Notes under the pieces: model-generated
Told to the model about the DNA's origin: nothing
Databases searched by the model: none
What the model saw: only the letters and a program-made list of their open reading frames with translations
From: Cylindrodendrum hubeiense
Taxonomy: Eukaryota; Ascomycota; Sordariomycetes; Hypocreales; Nectriaceae
Assembly (NCBI GenBank): GCA_014621425.1
Contig: JAANBB010000012.1
Location: forward strand, 62,001 to 126,000
Reading direction: 5' to 3'
Length of the DNA: 64,000 bases
Made by a program: the position numbers and the translations under genes
Shown here: one piece after another, positions 46,908-59,340 of the stretch
How positions within the stretch are numbered: position 1 is the first letter of the stretch
Layout of the letters: every line of letters starts with the position of its first letter

Positions 46908-49344
46908 TTTAGTGGTAGTCGTAGTCGTCGACGGTTGATTGGGCCCGGACTCGCGGGTTGCTGACAACGACTTAGTCTCGGAGGTGACTGGCCAAAGAAG
47001 GCAAACGAATGTATAATCTGCGAGTCCCAGTAGAAGACCAGACGAGGCTAACACGATATTGAAAAGAAGGTCGCTAGGGAACTAAAGAAGACAAGACGAA
47101 AAAGCCCAGGACAAAGTGGTAAAAGTGGACGGGATGCAGACCCCTTTTGACAAGCTACAGTTGGCAATAATGAGGCTCCTCTATCGGACACTAGTATTCC
47201 TCTCATCGTCACCTGCGGCTCGGACCATGGTCTGATGTGACTCCCCCGCCGATATTTTGACTCCTGAAGCCGTCTGTGCCGCGCCGAACACCCAGGACGT
47301 AGTATAGAACTCCACGGTCACGCGGGTGTAATTGGCGGCCCTGCGAAAGGATGGACCAACGTCAGTGGAGACATCTGTGCTGGACTTCATCGTGGGCGTG
47401 TACGCGTGGTCCTCAGTGGGCTCAGATTCTACCTTGCAGGGGCTTCCTTGCCGTCTCGTCCCCATCACTCGCGGATGCCGGGCTCAAAAACAAGGGTGGG
47501 TTCGCCCGCGGCCACGAAGCAGGCTAGGCGGCCAGGGCCAAGCTATGGTATGTGCACCACTGTAATTGCTACCAGCGTCGAGAGAAATTGTCCGACGGGT
47601 GTGGAGGTGGAGAAAGCGATATCCAGTCCAACCGGCTGTCGAGTCGGGAGCATTAGTACTGTCCAGATTCCACTGCACTGCAATAGAACACTAGAAGGTG
47701 CTGTCCCTGTCCGGTCCTTGTCGACTCTGGCGCCTGCGATAATAGTCCACCCACGCCGCGCCTAAGAGTTGTGTCACTGGGCTGAATAGGGCTTCCACCA
47801 GCCTTATGATCACTTTGGGGCGCCGCAGTCGCGTCCGGCCTCGGAGGACTGCCTCTTTGGGTAACTAGTAAACGCGGCTCCACGGGGAGGGTCCCAGGCG
47901 TGCGTTAAGCGATTCTGCATGCGAGGCAAGGCGGCCCAGTTGCGTTCCGCTTCAGTAGCCTTTCAGGGCTGATATACAGCATGGCATTGTTAGGTTGTGG
48001 TTGGTGTGATTGAAACGGACATTGTTCAGGGTCGTCCTTGGTGTTCACCATCTCCTGCTTGAAGGTAGACTGAGACTACTACTAATGACGCCCCGTACTC
48101 TATGTGGATGATTCAATCCTCATTCCTCTCCTTGTCGTCCAAATAGGAAAACCGCCCAATCGCTGGGGTTCTGCCAACAAGACTTGGCGATCACCTAGCA
48201 AAGACTGTGACGGTTGGGTACACCCTTATTGGCAGACGGTCGCGATGCAAGTACCAAGATTGAACTACCTAGTCAATCCACACTCCATCGCGATTGAAGC
48301 CTGAAACATAATCTGGGTATTTGTGGATCGTCGACATCCCCAAGCCATTGAGCAGTTATCATTTGACGATTGCACGTAGAGCGGATCACCTTTACACAAA
48401 TGTGCTAGCTAAACTCCACTTCGCAGGGTATCGAAATTAAATGCAAGCGGACGGAGCACCAGGCGGTTTCGCACAGCTGTCCGCATTTGGGTCATCTCCG
48501 GGTGCCCTGTTCTGTACAGCGACGTCTATCTTTGCTCAACAAATCTGGCAATGGTCACAAGATCAACTACAGTCGCGCGGGCAATGCTCGGTCTTGCGCC
48601 AATCATGCTTATCGTGTAGTGAAAAGGACGCGCGGCTATGTGAAGTAGCCCAGCATCGCGACCTACCCTATAGTGTTGACGATGCATCAGATATCCTTCA
48701 ACGTCGAGACGTATTCATGTATTCAACAGCTCCCATTATCCTTCTATTTACATGCTGAGGCTGAATTCAAGGGGCAATATTTTCTATTGCCTGAATTTGT
48801 GACTTTAGGCGAACAGTTAGTGTGGGAGAATCCCTTTTTTTGCATGGTTCTTGACTTACGGAAAACGTGATAAAATAATACTTGGCTTATTGAGTCATGC
48901 ACCTTCGGATACTTTTACAGCAGGAATAAAACTCTATTGAAACTTTGAATGGACTTCCCTGAGGCAAACAAATGTAATGAAAATCACGTCAATCTCTGCT
49001 GAATCGGTCAAAGGTGTTGACCAAAGGTTATCTGTTCACTTGATGGACGTAAAACAGCTACACGATTTATAAAACAGCAGAGTCATTGAATTATCTGGAA
49101 GTTCAAACTGGTGAGAAATGATGTTGAAGCAATTCCGGAACGAGACACGATGCATGCATCCTTAGCCACATCGGTCTACGACGGCGACATACTCAGTCGG
49201 CGCTGAACAAGATAACAGTTACCTACCATCCATGACATTTAAATGCCAATTCTCTCTCACAAGATTTCTAAACGTACCTAGTCGTGATAAATACGTGGTA
49301 TGCTATCTCACTGCCCACTGCCCACTGACGAGCATAGGTGTGTC
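46908..49344. other. 2.4-kb stretch without recognised genes
   Basis: Starts with the promoter of the membrane protein gene. Open frames at 47181-47468, 47332-47883 and 48441-48870 overlap and lack domains. I see no convincing gene or repeat in this stretch apart from a short ACTGCCC duplication near 49311-49325. Confidence 0.4.
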
Positions 49345-49660
49345 ATGAATTCTTTCGGTACCTTTCAGAGCTACTACACCAAGGCCTTCGATCGATTACC
49401 TTCCGATATTGCCTGGATTGGGTCAATTGCAATCTATCTTCTCGTTTTCACTGGCGCAATCACCTGGCGCCTCACCGATGCCGGTTACTTTTGTCCTGTT
49501 GCTATGGTGGGTAGCGTTATTGTTGTTTTGGGCACCCTCACAACCTCCATATCTACCAAATAATGGCAGTTTCTCCGTGGACAGGGAACCTGTGTTGGTC
49601 TTAGGAACGGGTGCCTCAACCTCCCGTCGATCTCTCTGATGGGGATTCTACTTTTACTTT
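49345..49660 (+). pseudogene. relic of a monocarboxylate-type MFS transporter (N-terminal part)
   Basis: The frame encodes 'MNSFGTFQSYYTKAFDR', 'SDIAWIGSIAIYLL', 'RLTDAGYF' and 'GSVIVVLGTLTTSISTK', the transmembrane 1-3 region of fungal MCT-like MFS permeases. A TAA follows at 49561-49563 where relatives have an aromatic residue (KYWQ). The same frame then continues with recognisable 'GQGTCVGLRNGCL' for about 25 codons, after which similarity stops and no further transmembrane segments appear. Only about 100 of the usual 430-480 residues remain, so this is a truncated relic. It lies between the membrane protein and the mycosporine-type genes and may mark a lost transporter of that cluster; this is inference. 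Confidence 0.7.
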
Positions 49661-50167
49661 TATTTTATTTTATCGTGGTATATTCTCATGATTTCTAAGA
49701 CATGGCTCATTCAACGTCTCTGAAACTCATTATGATGATAACTGATCTGTCTCAGTACAATCGGCGATCTATTGCCAAATCACGTAGCGGACTCGGTCGG
49801 CACCTTCACGACATTTATACGGCTAGAACGGGACCTATTCTAAGGTTTTTGTGGGTTTCTGTTTATTAGGCTTTATTATACTATCTCTTTGGCCCTAACG
49901 ATGTTTATACCTTGAATATATGTACAGTCAGAAAGTGATCAACTTGAATAGTTAAGATGAATACATTATGTTTAACTGAATGTAGAATTATTTTGATTAT
50001 CTCTCGAATTATAAACAATCTTAAGAGAGAAGGAAGGAAAGATTAAAATGCTTTTAATATCTGAGTATATACAATCAAAATGTAGTTTTAAAGTTGAATG
50101 TCACCAAATAAACTTCCATGACTTCTTACACGCTATACCCAACTAAGGAGATTCTTTTTCTGATAGC
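49661..50167. other. AT-rich intergenic stretch
   Basis: Strongly AT-rich sequence without genes, ending at the 3' side of the ATP-grasp gene. The base composition contrasts with the coding regions on either side. Confidence 0.5.
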
Positions 50168-51667
50168 CTAGATATGAAATATCTTCCCTGTGCTGACATT
50201 GATCTTACTCCACCGCCCCCAAATCAAGTATCTAGTGAAGTGCAGCGGCCAGTGTACATGGTACAACCACCACCAAGGCAAGATATCCGACATGTCAAAT
50301 GTTCCATCTTTCCAGTTGAACAAGTGATGAAGAAACGTCATTGAAGAATGGAAAAGTTCCGTTATAGATATCGTACCTAGGAATAGGCAACAATACAGAG
50401 GATAAAAGAATTGTTCAACAATGTCCTGTCCAGCCCAGTAGTATTGAGATGGGGTTCTGGGTGTAAGTGGTTCAGGATGACGGGGTGCCTTGGACGGCGA
50501 AAGAATAGAGAGGTATTCCTCCACCAAATCAGGTGTCTGATTGAACAAAACAACGGCAGTGTGAACCCTTGGATTACACTCGATAGGATAAATCTCAATG
50601 TCATTCTTTCGGAGTGGGTGTGAGAAGTCTGGCGCGGCTTTGATAATAAAATCAAAACTGAGATGGCCCGTAAAGTCGTTGCCACCAATCGTAGCTTGCT
50701 TCCGAGTGAAATTTAGCAAGGCTTGACTGATGGGTGAGTCTGAAGGTAGTGCCGTGTAGTGCATCAAAACATCTGATGACGGGCATGCGACAAACGCGCG
50801 AACTTTGCCCTTAATGACCAGAGCATGGGTACAGAATTCCTGTCCCACAATAAACTCTTGTACAATATATGATCGGATAGTTCCTTGGAAAGGAATCTTT
50901 CTTATCTTACTCAGAGTCGCTTCTTTACTCTCCAAGGGTAGCGAAGGCATGCTTAATCGGGCCATATCGTTGACGCCAGCAGGTTTAATAAGATATTGTC
51001 GACAGTCGTTCCCCTTCTGTAAGCCACCCTTTTTTGTCAAAAAACAGATGAGCTCTTCTTCGCTCGAGATAATTGCTGTATCGGGGATCTGTAGTCCGAG
51101 GGTTCGAGAGTGGTTCATAAAGGAGTCTTTTTGGTGTAGGATTCGAGTCCAATTAACATTGAATTGAATAACTTTAGCTTTTGTGCGAGCTTCCACCATC
51201 TCCTTCACGAAGGCATCCTGAACGGCCGCATTGACATCAGACACTGAGATCCAGATATCGACTTCCTCCTTTGTTACAATTTCCAGCAGTCGTCTGGAGT
51301 AGTTATCATTCAGGTCCATACTTGGAGTATCTGAGGGTGATGGAAGGACGTAGTAGGCGTCAAGAGAAGTTGAAACTCTCCCCAGCGATAACCAGTGGCA
51401 GTCTGCTCCGATGACGCGATGGGAGGCGCGCTTGAACATCCGAGCAATTGATAGCCCTTTTGCCATGTTTATGCCGGTAACAAGAACAGTCTTTCTAGAT
51501 GAAGCCATAAAAGTGTCCGAGATTCGAGTATCCTTGCGATTGACGCCAAAACTGATGTTCCAAAGACGCACCACTAAGACGAGGGCTGTATCAAGAGGCA
51601 AGAATAAGAGGCTAAGGCCAACGAGGAAAAGGTTCTTCGAGAAATGCCATGTTGCTGAGTTGTCCAT
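50168..51667 (-). CDS. ATP-grasp ligase of mycosporine type (MysC-like), with hydrophobic ends
   Basis: Single-exon protein of 499 residues. By family it uses ATP to form an acyl-phosphate-like intermediate; in the mycosporine pathway the equivalent enzyme attaches an amino acid to 4-deoxygadusol. Visible ATP-grasp elements are 'YLIKPAGVND', 'YIVQEFIVGQEF', 'GHLSFDFII' and the metal/ATP-binding 'IECNPRVHTA'. An N-terminal Rossmann-like preATP-grasp part ('KTVLVTGINMAKGLSIARMF') begins near residue 58. Residues about 10-35 are strongly hydrophobic and a second hydrophobic segment lies near 410-440, so the enzyme may be membrane-associated. It is downstream of, and on the same strand as, the O-methyltransferase, 1 kb away. 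Pathway role rests on the neighbours; other ATP-grasp substrates are possible. Confidence 0.85.
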   Translation of the reverse strand: MDNSATWHFSKNLFLVGLSLLFLPLDTALVLVVRLWNISFGVNRKDTRISDTFMASSRKTVLVTGINMAKGLSIARMFKRASHRVIGADCHWLSLGRVSTSLDAYYVLPSPSDTPSMDLNDNYSRRLLEIVTKEEVDIWISVSDVNAAVQDAFVKEMVEARTKAKVIQFNVNWTRILHQKDSFMNHSRTLGLQIPDTAIISSEEELICFLTKKGGLQKGNDCRQYLIKPAGVNDMARLSMPSLPLESKEATLSKIRKIPFQGTIRSYIVQEFIVGQEFCTHALVIKGKVRAFVACPSSDVLMHYTALPSDSPISQALLNFTRKQATIGGNDFTGHLSFDFIIKAAPDFSHPLRKNDIEIYPIECNPRVHTAVVLFNQTPDLVEEYLSILSPSKAPRHPEPLTPRTPSQYYWAGQDIVEQFFYPLYCCLFLGTISITELFHSSMTFLHHLFNWKDGTFDMSDILPWWWLYHVHWPLHFTRYLIWGRWSKINVSTGKIFHI

Positions 51668-52692
51668 ATTGGGATGGTAGCATCAAATGAGATGCCAAAT
51701 GCACAAATAAAAGCTTTCAATTCCAGAAGCGAGGGAAAGAAAAGTGATGACATTAAAAATGAATGACAAGGCTAAAATAAACAGGGTGGCCTTGTATACT
51801 AGTCTTTGCTTCACTGGGGCTAAGGTTTGGCTAAAACAGGAACATCGAACCAACTGGTAGACGTCATATACTTTGAACGCAACCTTTTAATTCTAGAGGA
51901 TTTGCCCTAACATTCCTTGATAAACTTTACATCATGAGAGATTTGGGACCAATTGATCTTCACTGCTGCGGTTGTTTTCATTTGTAATTGGGTTAGTCAA
52001 TTCCGGACACCCTACATCAATATTGATAGCTTTGAAGAGTGTCTCCATCTCAGCACGACGAAGACAAGCGGGTCAGAAGAGACGCCATTGGATTTTTGAA
52101 GCATTCGGAATAATACTGCCACACTTTAACAAGGCACTTCGGGATCAGAGTGGTTTCATTTGGTTTGGCTGCGTCTCCAATCCGATATTTCCTGCATTCA
52201 TTGTATTGCTGCTACCAATACCCAGCTGCTACGTCCTAGCAAAGACACGCATAACTTCTTCTCTCCCATTATCTCTCCGTGGTATTTATTTGCTTTACCT
52301 ATTGGCGTTTTTGGTGGATGTCATTTTTATCTGACTCATAGACCTCAAACAATACTGCATCTTGTGGCCAACAGGTCGTAAACCAGCCCGCCCGACAACT
52401 TTGGAGCTACCGGCCTGCTTTGTCCAGGTCCTTCGTGAGAGCCCGTATTATGCTCATTATATCTCTTAATGACCTTTACTCAGGGTCTTTGAATACTCTT
52501 TGAGGGACACTATTCAGGGGTCAAACAGATTTTGTATTATGCTGATACTATAATATTTACTCACCAACGTAATACTTAAAATGGAATCATATTGTGTATT
52601 TAAACTTCTTCATACTAAAATCATGGTTGTCTTTTAATTATCTTCGTTTTCTATCTTGGAGAGATGGGCCAAATGAACGCTACAACAATGTT
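51668..52692. other. intergenic stretch between ATP-grasp and O-methyltransferase genes
   Basis: Holds the promoter of the ATP-grasp gene and the 3' flank of the O-methyltransferase. The plus-strand frame at 51972-52334 is partly hydrophobic but matches no family and has no exon partners; I do not call it a gene. Confidence 0.4.
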
Positions 52693-53746
52693 TCAACCAC
52701 GGCAGTGCGTGATCTCAATGCCATCCTGTGTGTGTTATATTAGAATATTTGCCAAGTCAAAAAGCCATCTTCTCGGGATTCTTACTGGAACACCGGTCGG
52801 CTCGAAGCCTCGGATAAGACTGCTTTCGTACACCAAATGTGGATTACCTTTCACGGCGGAGTTGATTGTGTCTGGGTTGTTGTCACCGTATTGTTTTGCG
52901 CAGGCTGGTGGGAAGAAAAGCCCGGTGTAAAGCGCCTGTGTTTGGGCTTGCCTGGCGACTTTCTTATCCACATCACTCTGGACATATTCTAGATATGGAG
53001 GGTTCCCGGGTTTGATGACATTGTCTGCTGCAAGCACTGAACCTGGCGAAATTAGACGCAGCTGCTCACACAACATCAAGTCCCGCAGATACGCAGGCTT
53101 GTAGTGGTCGAGGAATAATATGTCGACTTTGTCAATATATCTTTGGGCATGTAGCCGTTGAAGTGACTCATCACTGGAGCCGACGACAACCTTGACGATG
53201 CCACTCAGACCAGCAAGCTCAACAAGAGAAGAAATAACGGCCGCGAATTCCGGGTTCCGCTCAAGGCTCCAATACTTCTGGCCGCCGGCTTTTCTTAATG
53301 CGTCTGCGAAGAGGATTGTCGAGTATCCAACATAACCACCCAGCTCGACCTAAATTATAAAGTCAATTAGAGATGTGCCCGTGAATCCCTGGTAAACCCG
53401 ACGGTGCCAAGATTATACATACCATTACTCCTGGCTTAACCTCTGAGATTAGATCTGTCACAATCTTGCCTTTGTTTTCGCCAACATTCATTAGATATTT
53501 TTTGGTACGACCGAACTCGTCGATGGCCTCCAGTACTCGCTCGGGTGATGCTCGAATTTCATCAAGATCTGGGTGATCATATACGAAGTGAAGTAGTTCT
53601 ATCTCACGGCCATCATCGAAGAAGACATCTTCTTGCGCCATATAGGCCCTCGCTTGGTTGAATTGGGCCATGTGAGATTGAAGTTGTGGTAGTCTGTGCG
53701 GAATATGAACAAGCCTGCCTTTGAGCTGTCTTTGAGAGTCTCGCAT
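52693..53746 (-). CDS. catechol-type O-methyltransferase of the mycosporine cluster
   Basis: S-adenosylmethionine-dependent, Mg-dependent O-methyltransferase; in mycosporine biosynthesis the equivalent enzyme turns desmethyl-4-deoxygadusol into 4-deoxygadusol. Three exons, 53746-53423, 53349-52786 and 52725-52693 (introns 73 and 60 nt), give 306 residues. The last exon codes only ten residues (DGIEITHCRG) and is supported by GTAAGA...CACAG and by the family's usual 'GVPDGIEIT' ending; without it the frame would run into intron sequence. SAM motif I is 'VELGGYVGYS' (109-118); the metal/catalytic 'DHYK' is at 189-192 and 'ADN' at 216-218, as in catechol O-methyltransferases. Shares a 0.9-kb divergent promoter with the cyclase gene. 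Confidence 0.9.
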
Positions 53747-54663
53747 GGCAAATTTACTTATGGGTTGTTCTCACTCCACTCGCAGGCGTTTCGAGGGATT
53801 GCGAAATAGGAAATGACGACATGCACATGTCATTTTTAGTTTACACAATTACACGCCTAAAACAGATTGAACTTCATTGCGAGTGAGATATACTTTAGAG
53901 CCCACATGTGGTGGAAATCATCAAGCCTATCATAAAACGAACTAACAAAACCAAATTAGATCTCCCGAGAAGTCAATCATGCCCATTCCCGGATTGATAT
54001 GTGGGGGCGAATCGATGAATCATCGGTATGAGTAGCATTCACTAATTCCATCTGCCTGCCGGTAGTAACTATGCCATAGACGGATGGGGTTCAAGTGTAA
54101 ACGGACCATGAGATGCAGAGTTCTCCCGAATAAGCACCTTATCGACTCCTGTCGAATGAACTTTAGACAACAGAGTTTAGTTCTTTACAAAATTTCTAGC
54201 TTCATCCAATTTTTTAATTTCTGCATGGATACATGTGTTACAATGTTCAGATATCGAAGACATCATTCTTGTCAAATTCCATGCGAATAGCTGACCGTGT
54301 TTTGTGTACAGTACTTGGGATGAAGTGCTTCTTGACAGGCACGCAAACTCTAGTGGAGCATCTGCCAGTTAGTTTCGCCGTGGTAGGTTTTCCACAAAGC
54401 TGGTATAGGTTCTTGTAATCTGATTATATCATAGGCCGATGGTGAAATGCTCAAAATATTTTGATGATCGGTGCATCAATGGACTCGGTAGCATGGAAAT
54501 CTAACCTGACCCTGGAGACTGAGGTATAAAACCCCTCATTCAATGCGTCAGCCTCTAATGTAGTTGCTTACTTGTCTCACTCCTATCTGAACCATTCGCC
54601 CAACCCTTTTCGCAAATTAATAAGTTCATTACCTAACTCCGTTCCTCCTAATTCCTTGCCATT
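53747..54663. promoter_or_regulatory. divergent promoter of O-methyltransferase and cyclase genes
   Basis: A 917-bp gene-free region between head-to-head genes of one predicted pathway. A TATAAAA box lies at 54535-54541, about 125 bases before the cyclase ATG, followed by a pyrimidine-rich leader. Coordinated control is likely; no specific operator was identified. Confidence 0.6.
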
Positions 54664-56154
54664 ATGTCCGACATGAAAGCCACCGTTGTGCCCACAGAGC
54701 AGGGATTTTCTGTCTGCGGTTACGAGAAGATCGAATATGATTTCGAATTTCTTGACGGTGTTTTTCATGTTGAAAATCAACAGCTTGCAAAATACTATCA
54801 AAAGTGGGAGAGGTGTTTAGCAGTCATGGATTTGAACATCTTCAACTTGTATGGCCTTCAAATGCAGAATTACTTTGATCAGCATGGCATCAAATTGAAG
54901 ATGCACAAGACCATGATTGGCGAGAAGGCCAAGAGCATGAAAACACTGCTTGAAATCGTCGATACCATGACGGATTTTGGCTTATATCGAAAAGAGCCTC
55001 TGCTGGTTGTTGGTGGCGGATTGGTCACTGATGTTGCCGGGTAAGAAGCATACCTTATGTCTGGAAATGTGCAAAGCCACTCTAACATACCCTCGACTGT
55101 TAGGTTTGCCTGCGCTGCGTACCGGCGTAATACCAACTATATCCGCATTCCCACCACCGTCATTGGCCTCATTGATGCCTCAGTGTCTATCAAAGTCGCT
55201 GTCAACTACGGCCGATATAAAAATCGTCTTGGAGCGTACCACCCACCTCTGCGCACATTCCTCGACTTCACCTTTCTTCGCACTCTACCAGCTGCCCAAA
55301 TTCGCAACGGTTTCGCAGAGCTGATCAAGATTTCTTCATGCGCACACAAGTCGACATTTGATCTTTTGGACCGTTACTGTGAGAATCTAATTGACACGGC
55401 CTTCGGGCGACTAGATAATGCTCCCGAGGATATTAAGATGGTTGCTGATCAGGTATGCCGAGCGGGAATTCATGAGATGCTGAAGCTTGAAACGCCTAAT
55501 CTCCATGAGATTATGCTTGATAGAGTTATTGCTTATGGACATACGTGAGTTACAACTCTATAACCTGCTTCATAACACTATTGTTGATAATTTAGCTGGT
55601 CCCCACTTCATGAACTCGTCCCTGAAACTCCCCTTCGGCATGGTCATGCCATCTCTATCGATATGGCTTACTCTGCCACCCTCTCACGTCTCCGCGGACT
55701 TTTAAGTCCAGCTGACCATGAGCGGATCTTGAACTTATTCTCTCGCGCGGGTCTGTCCATGGATCACCATCAATTCGACGGGCTATTGCTTGAGCGTGCA
55801 ACTAGTGCCATCCTCAAGACCAGAGACGGCAAACTACGCGCTGCTGTGCCAGTTAGTCCTATGGGGAAGTGCGTTTTCCTCAACGAAGTGAGCCACGCCG
55901 AAATGTGTCATGCTTTGGAAGTTCACAAACAATATATGCACAGATTCCCGCGAAAGGGAGATGGCCTGGATGCTTATGTTGATGCAAGTGACACTGGCTA
56001 TACAGTCCAGGGAGCGCCTGTGGAGAATTGTCTGGCGAAGAATTCACAGAACAGTATCGACTGTGCATCTGACTCTAGAGGCTTGGATAGCTTCAAAAAG
56101 GTTGAGCGCATCACTTTGAAAGACTATTCTAGCAAGATTAGGGGGGTTTCGTAA
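54664..56154 (+). CDS. sugar-phosphate cyclase, desmethyl-4-deoxygadusol synthase (EVS/DDGS) type
   Basis: Cyclase of the dehydroquinate-synthase superfamily. Members of this type close sedoheptulose-7-phosphate to desmethyl-4-deoxygadusol or 2-epi-5-epi-valiolone, the first step to mycosporines. Three exons, 54664-55040, 55104-55544 and 55596-56154 (introns 63 and 51 nt), give 458 residues. The NAD-binding loop is '[20 protein letters not shown]' (about 115-134). The segment '[20 protein letters not shown]', then '[10 protein letters not shown]', distinguishes sedoheptulose cyclases from plain dehydroquinate synthases. Metal ligands are expected at Glu198 ('GFAELIK'), His272 and His288 ('GHT' and 'LRHGHA'). 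DDGS is favoured over EEVS mainly because an O-methyltransferase and an ATP-grasp gene are adjacent. The C-terminal 50 residues are an unassigned extension. Confidence 0.92.
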
Positions 56155-57830
<1,676 letters not shown>

Positions 57831-58001
57831 TTGGTCTCCTAAGCTCGAGTGATTGAGAAAAGACGATATCCAACTAGATTCATAAAGTAGACATGGTGCT
57901 TTAAAATTAGCAACTCTGATTGAGATTTATGCTTCTATAAAAATTTCTGCCCGCCATAAATCAGGTGACTAGATATTCCGGCAGATTGGTTCCTCTCTAG
58001 A

Positions 58002-59340
58002 TTAGATGCCTGTCGTCGATTGTCGAAATTGCTTTTGAACTCTAATGCCCTGCAAAGGGATCTCGTCTCCGCTCTCGTCGCCCCTGTCTGTATTTGACTT
58101 GTAGCTCTTGACCGTAAACTCGTAGCCCTTGATGTCTGGTCTCAGATCGCCTACCGACGATGAAGCTGCTCCCAGATCACCTGATTTCCCCACGCCATCC
58201 GAGTCGGTTTCGTCCGGTAGTCGATAGAACGAATCCCCCCTTCCATTGGCATTGGAGTTCTGCGTGGGTCGGGCTTCGACATCCTCTCGCGATGCGAGTC
58301 CTTTACTGAAAGCGGAGCGGTCCGTCTTGGACCGGGCTGATGTGCCGCGTACCGTGCTGGTCAGGTGTTCGAGACCGGTGTATCGTACTAATAGTCTCAA
58401 AACTGGCAGCATGGTGGGGAGGCAGGCGGAGACGATTCCGGCTGACATTTCAATGGCTGTCCAGCCTACTGTTGGGGCGAGGGTGTAGGTCGGATCGGTG
58501 GCGGTATAGGTAAATAGGACGCTCGTTCGGTAGGCAGAAGCAAATACGACGCTGAGGAAAGTATGTTAGCACGTTACCTTGAAAGGATGATGGGTAAGAA
58601 GAAGTTGAAACATACAAGAATCCAAGACCAAAAGCAACCATTAGGCCAAGCTTCTCTGGTTTACCAACTGCTGCAACTTCCAGATCGGTCGGAGAGGCAG
58701 CAGCAAGATGATGAAGTCTGTCAGGATGGTGGATGAGGCATTGGCGATCCACGTGCCAACCTGGTTGATGCAACGCCCCGGCAGATCAGGGTACCAGAGT
58801 TTCTCAACCGGTATGCAGATGAAGACGAAGAGGAAGGTGATGGTGACAACCCAGGCCATGACGAAGGTACCGACAACCCAAGCCACCTTCTTGAAGTACG
58901 GCACGCGGAAGATGCGGTAGTACATCAATAACAGGCTCAGCTTGGTCCAGCCGAGGTTGAACGCGTAGAGGATCTCGGCCACGACCAACCACTTCGCCAT
59001 CATGACGATGTCGTCCATGTCGACCAAGTCGGCGTGGATGCCCATGCCGCAAGAGTACATGGCGAAGATGAAGCCAACGACAACTAGGTTCCAGCCCTAC
59101 GACGCCGTAGTGTCAGCGTGATACTGTCGTAATAAGTGGGAGCAAACTCACCATGGAGAAGAGAATCACCCAGTCATCCCACCACAGCTTCTGGGCCTTG
59201 AGGTGGCGGCTGACCAGGCGCAGGACGACGGACGCCAGGGCGAGGAGCGTCATCGAGATGACGACTTGCATGATCCATGGCTGGAGGTCGTGCGGGTCGT
59301 AGCCCGGTAGGCCGGGAAGTTTAGACTCGGAGGAAGTCAT
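58002..59340 (-). CDS. PTH11/rhodopsin-domain-like integral membrane protein with apparent frameshift
   Basis: Seven-helix membrane protein of the fungal 'rhodopsin domain' class (PF20684, PTH11-related), sometimes linked to surface sensing. Exons: 59340-59152, 59096-58616 and 58551-58002, introns 55 and 64 nt. Transmembrane segments run from 'MQVVISMTLLALASVVLRL' onward; the family's 'FNLGWTKLSLLLMYYRIF' and 'DFIILLLPLRPIWKLQ' are present. The cytosolic C-terminal 130 residues are hydrophilic and Ser/Asp-rich. Between 'IWKLQQ' and 'EKLGLMVAFGLGF' (about 58650-58660) the frame shifts by one base: exon 2 is 481 nt where 482 would keep frame. I found no intron that explains it. This could be a null allele, a young pseudogene or a sequence error. 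The divergent neighbour is the hydrolase at 60.4 kb. Confidence 0.72.

Noticed and set aside
51972..52334. 120-codon partly hydrophobic plus-strand frame between cluster genes
   Set aside because: No family match, no exon partners and poor start context; probably chance.
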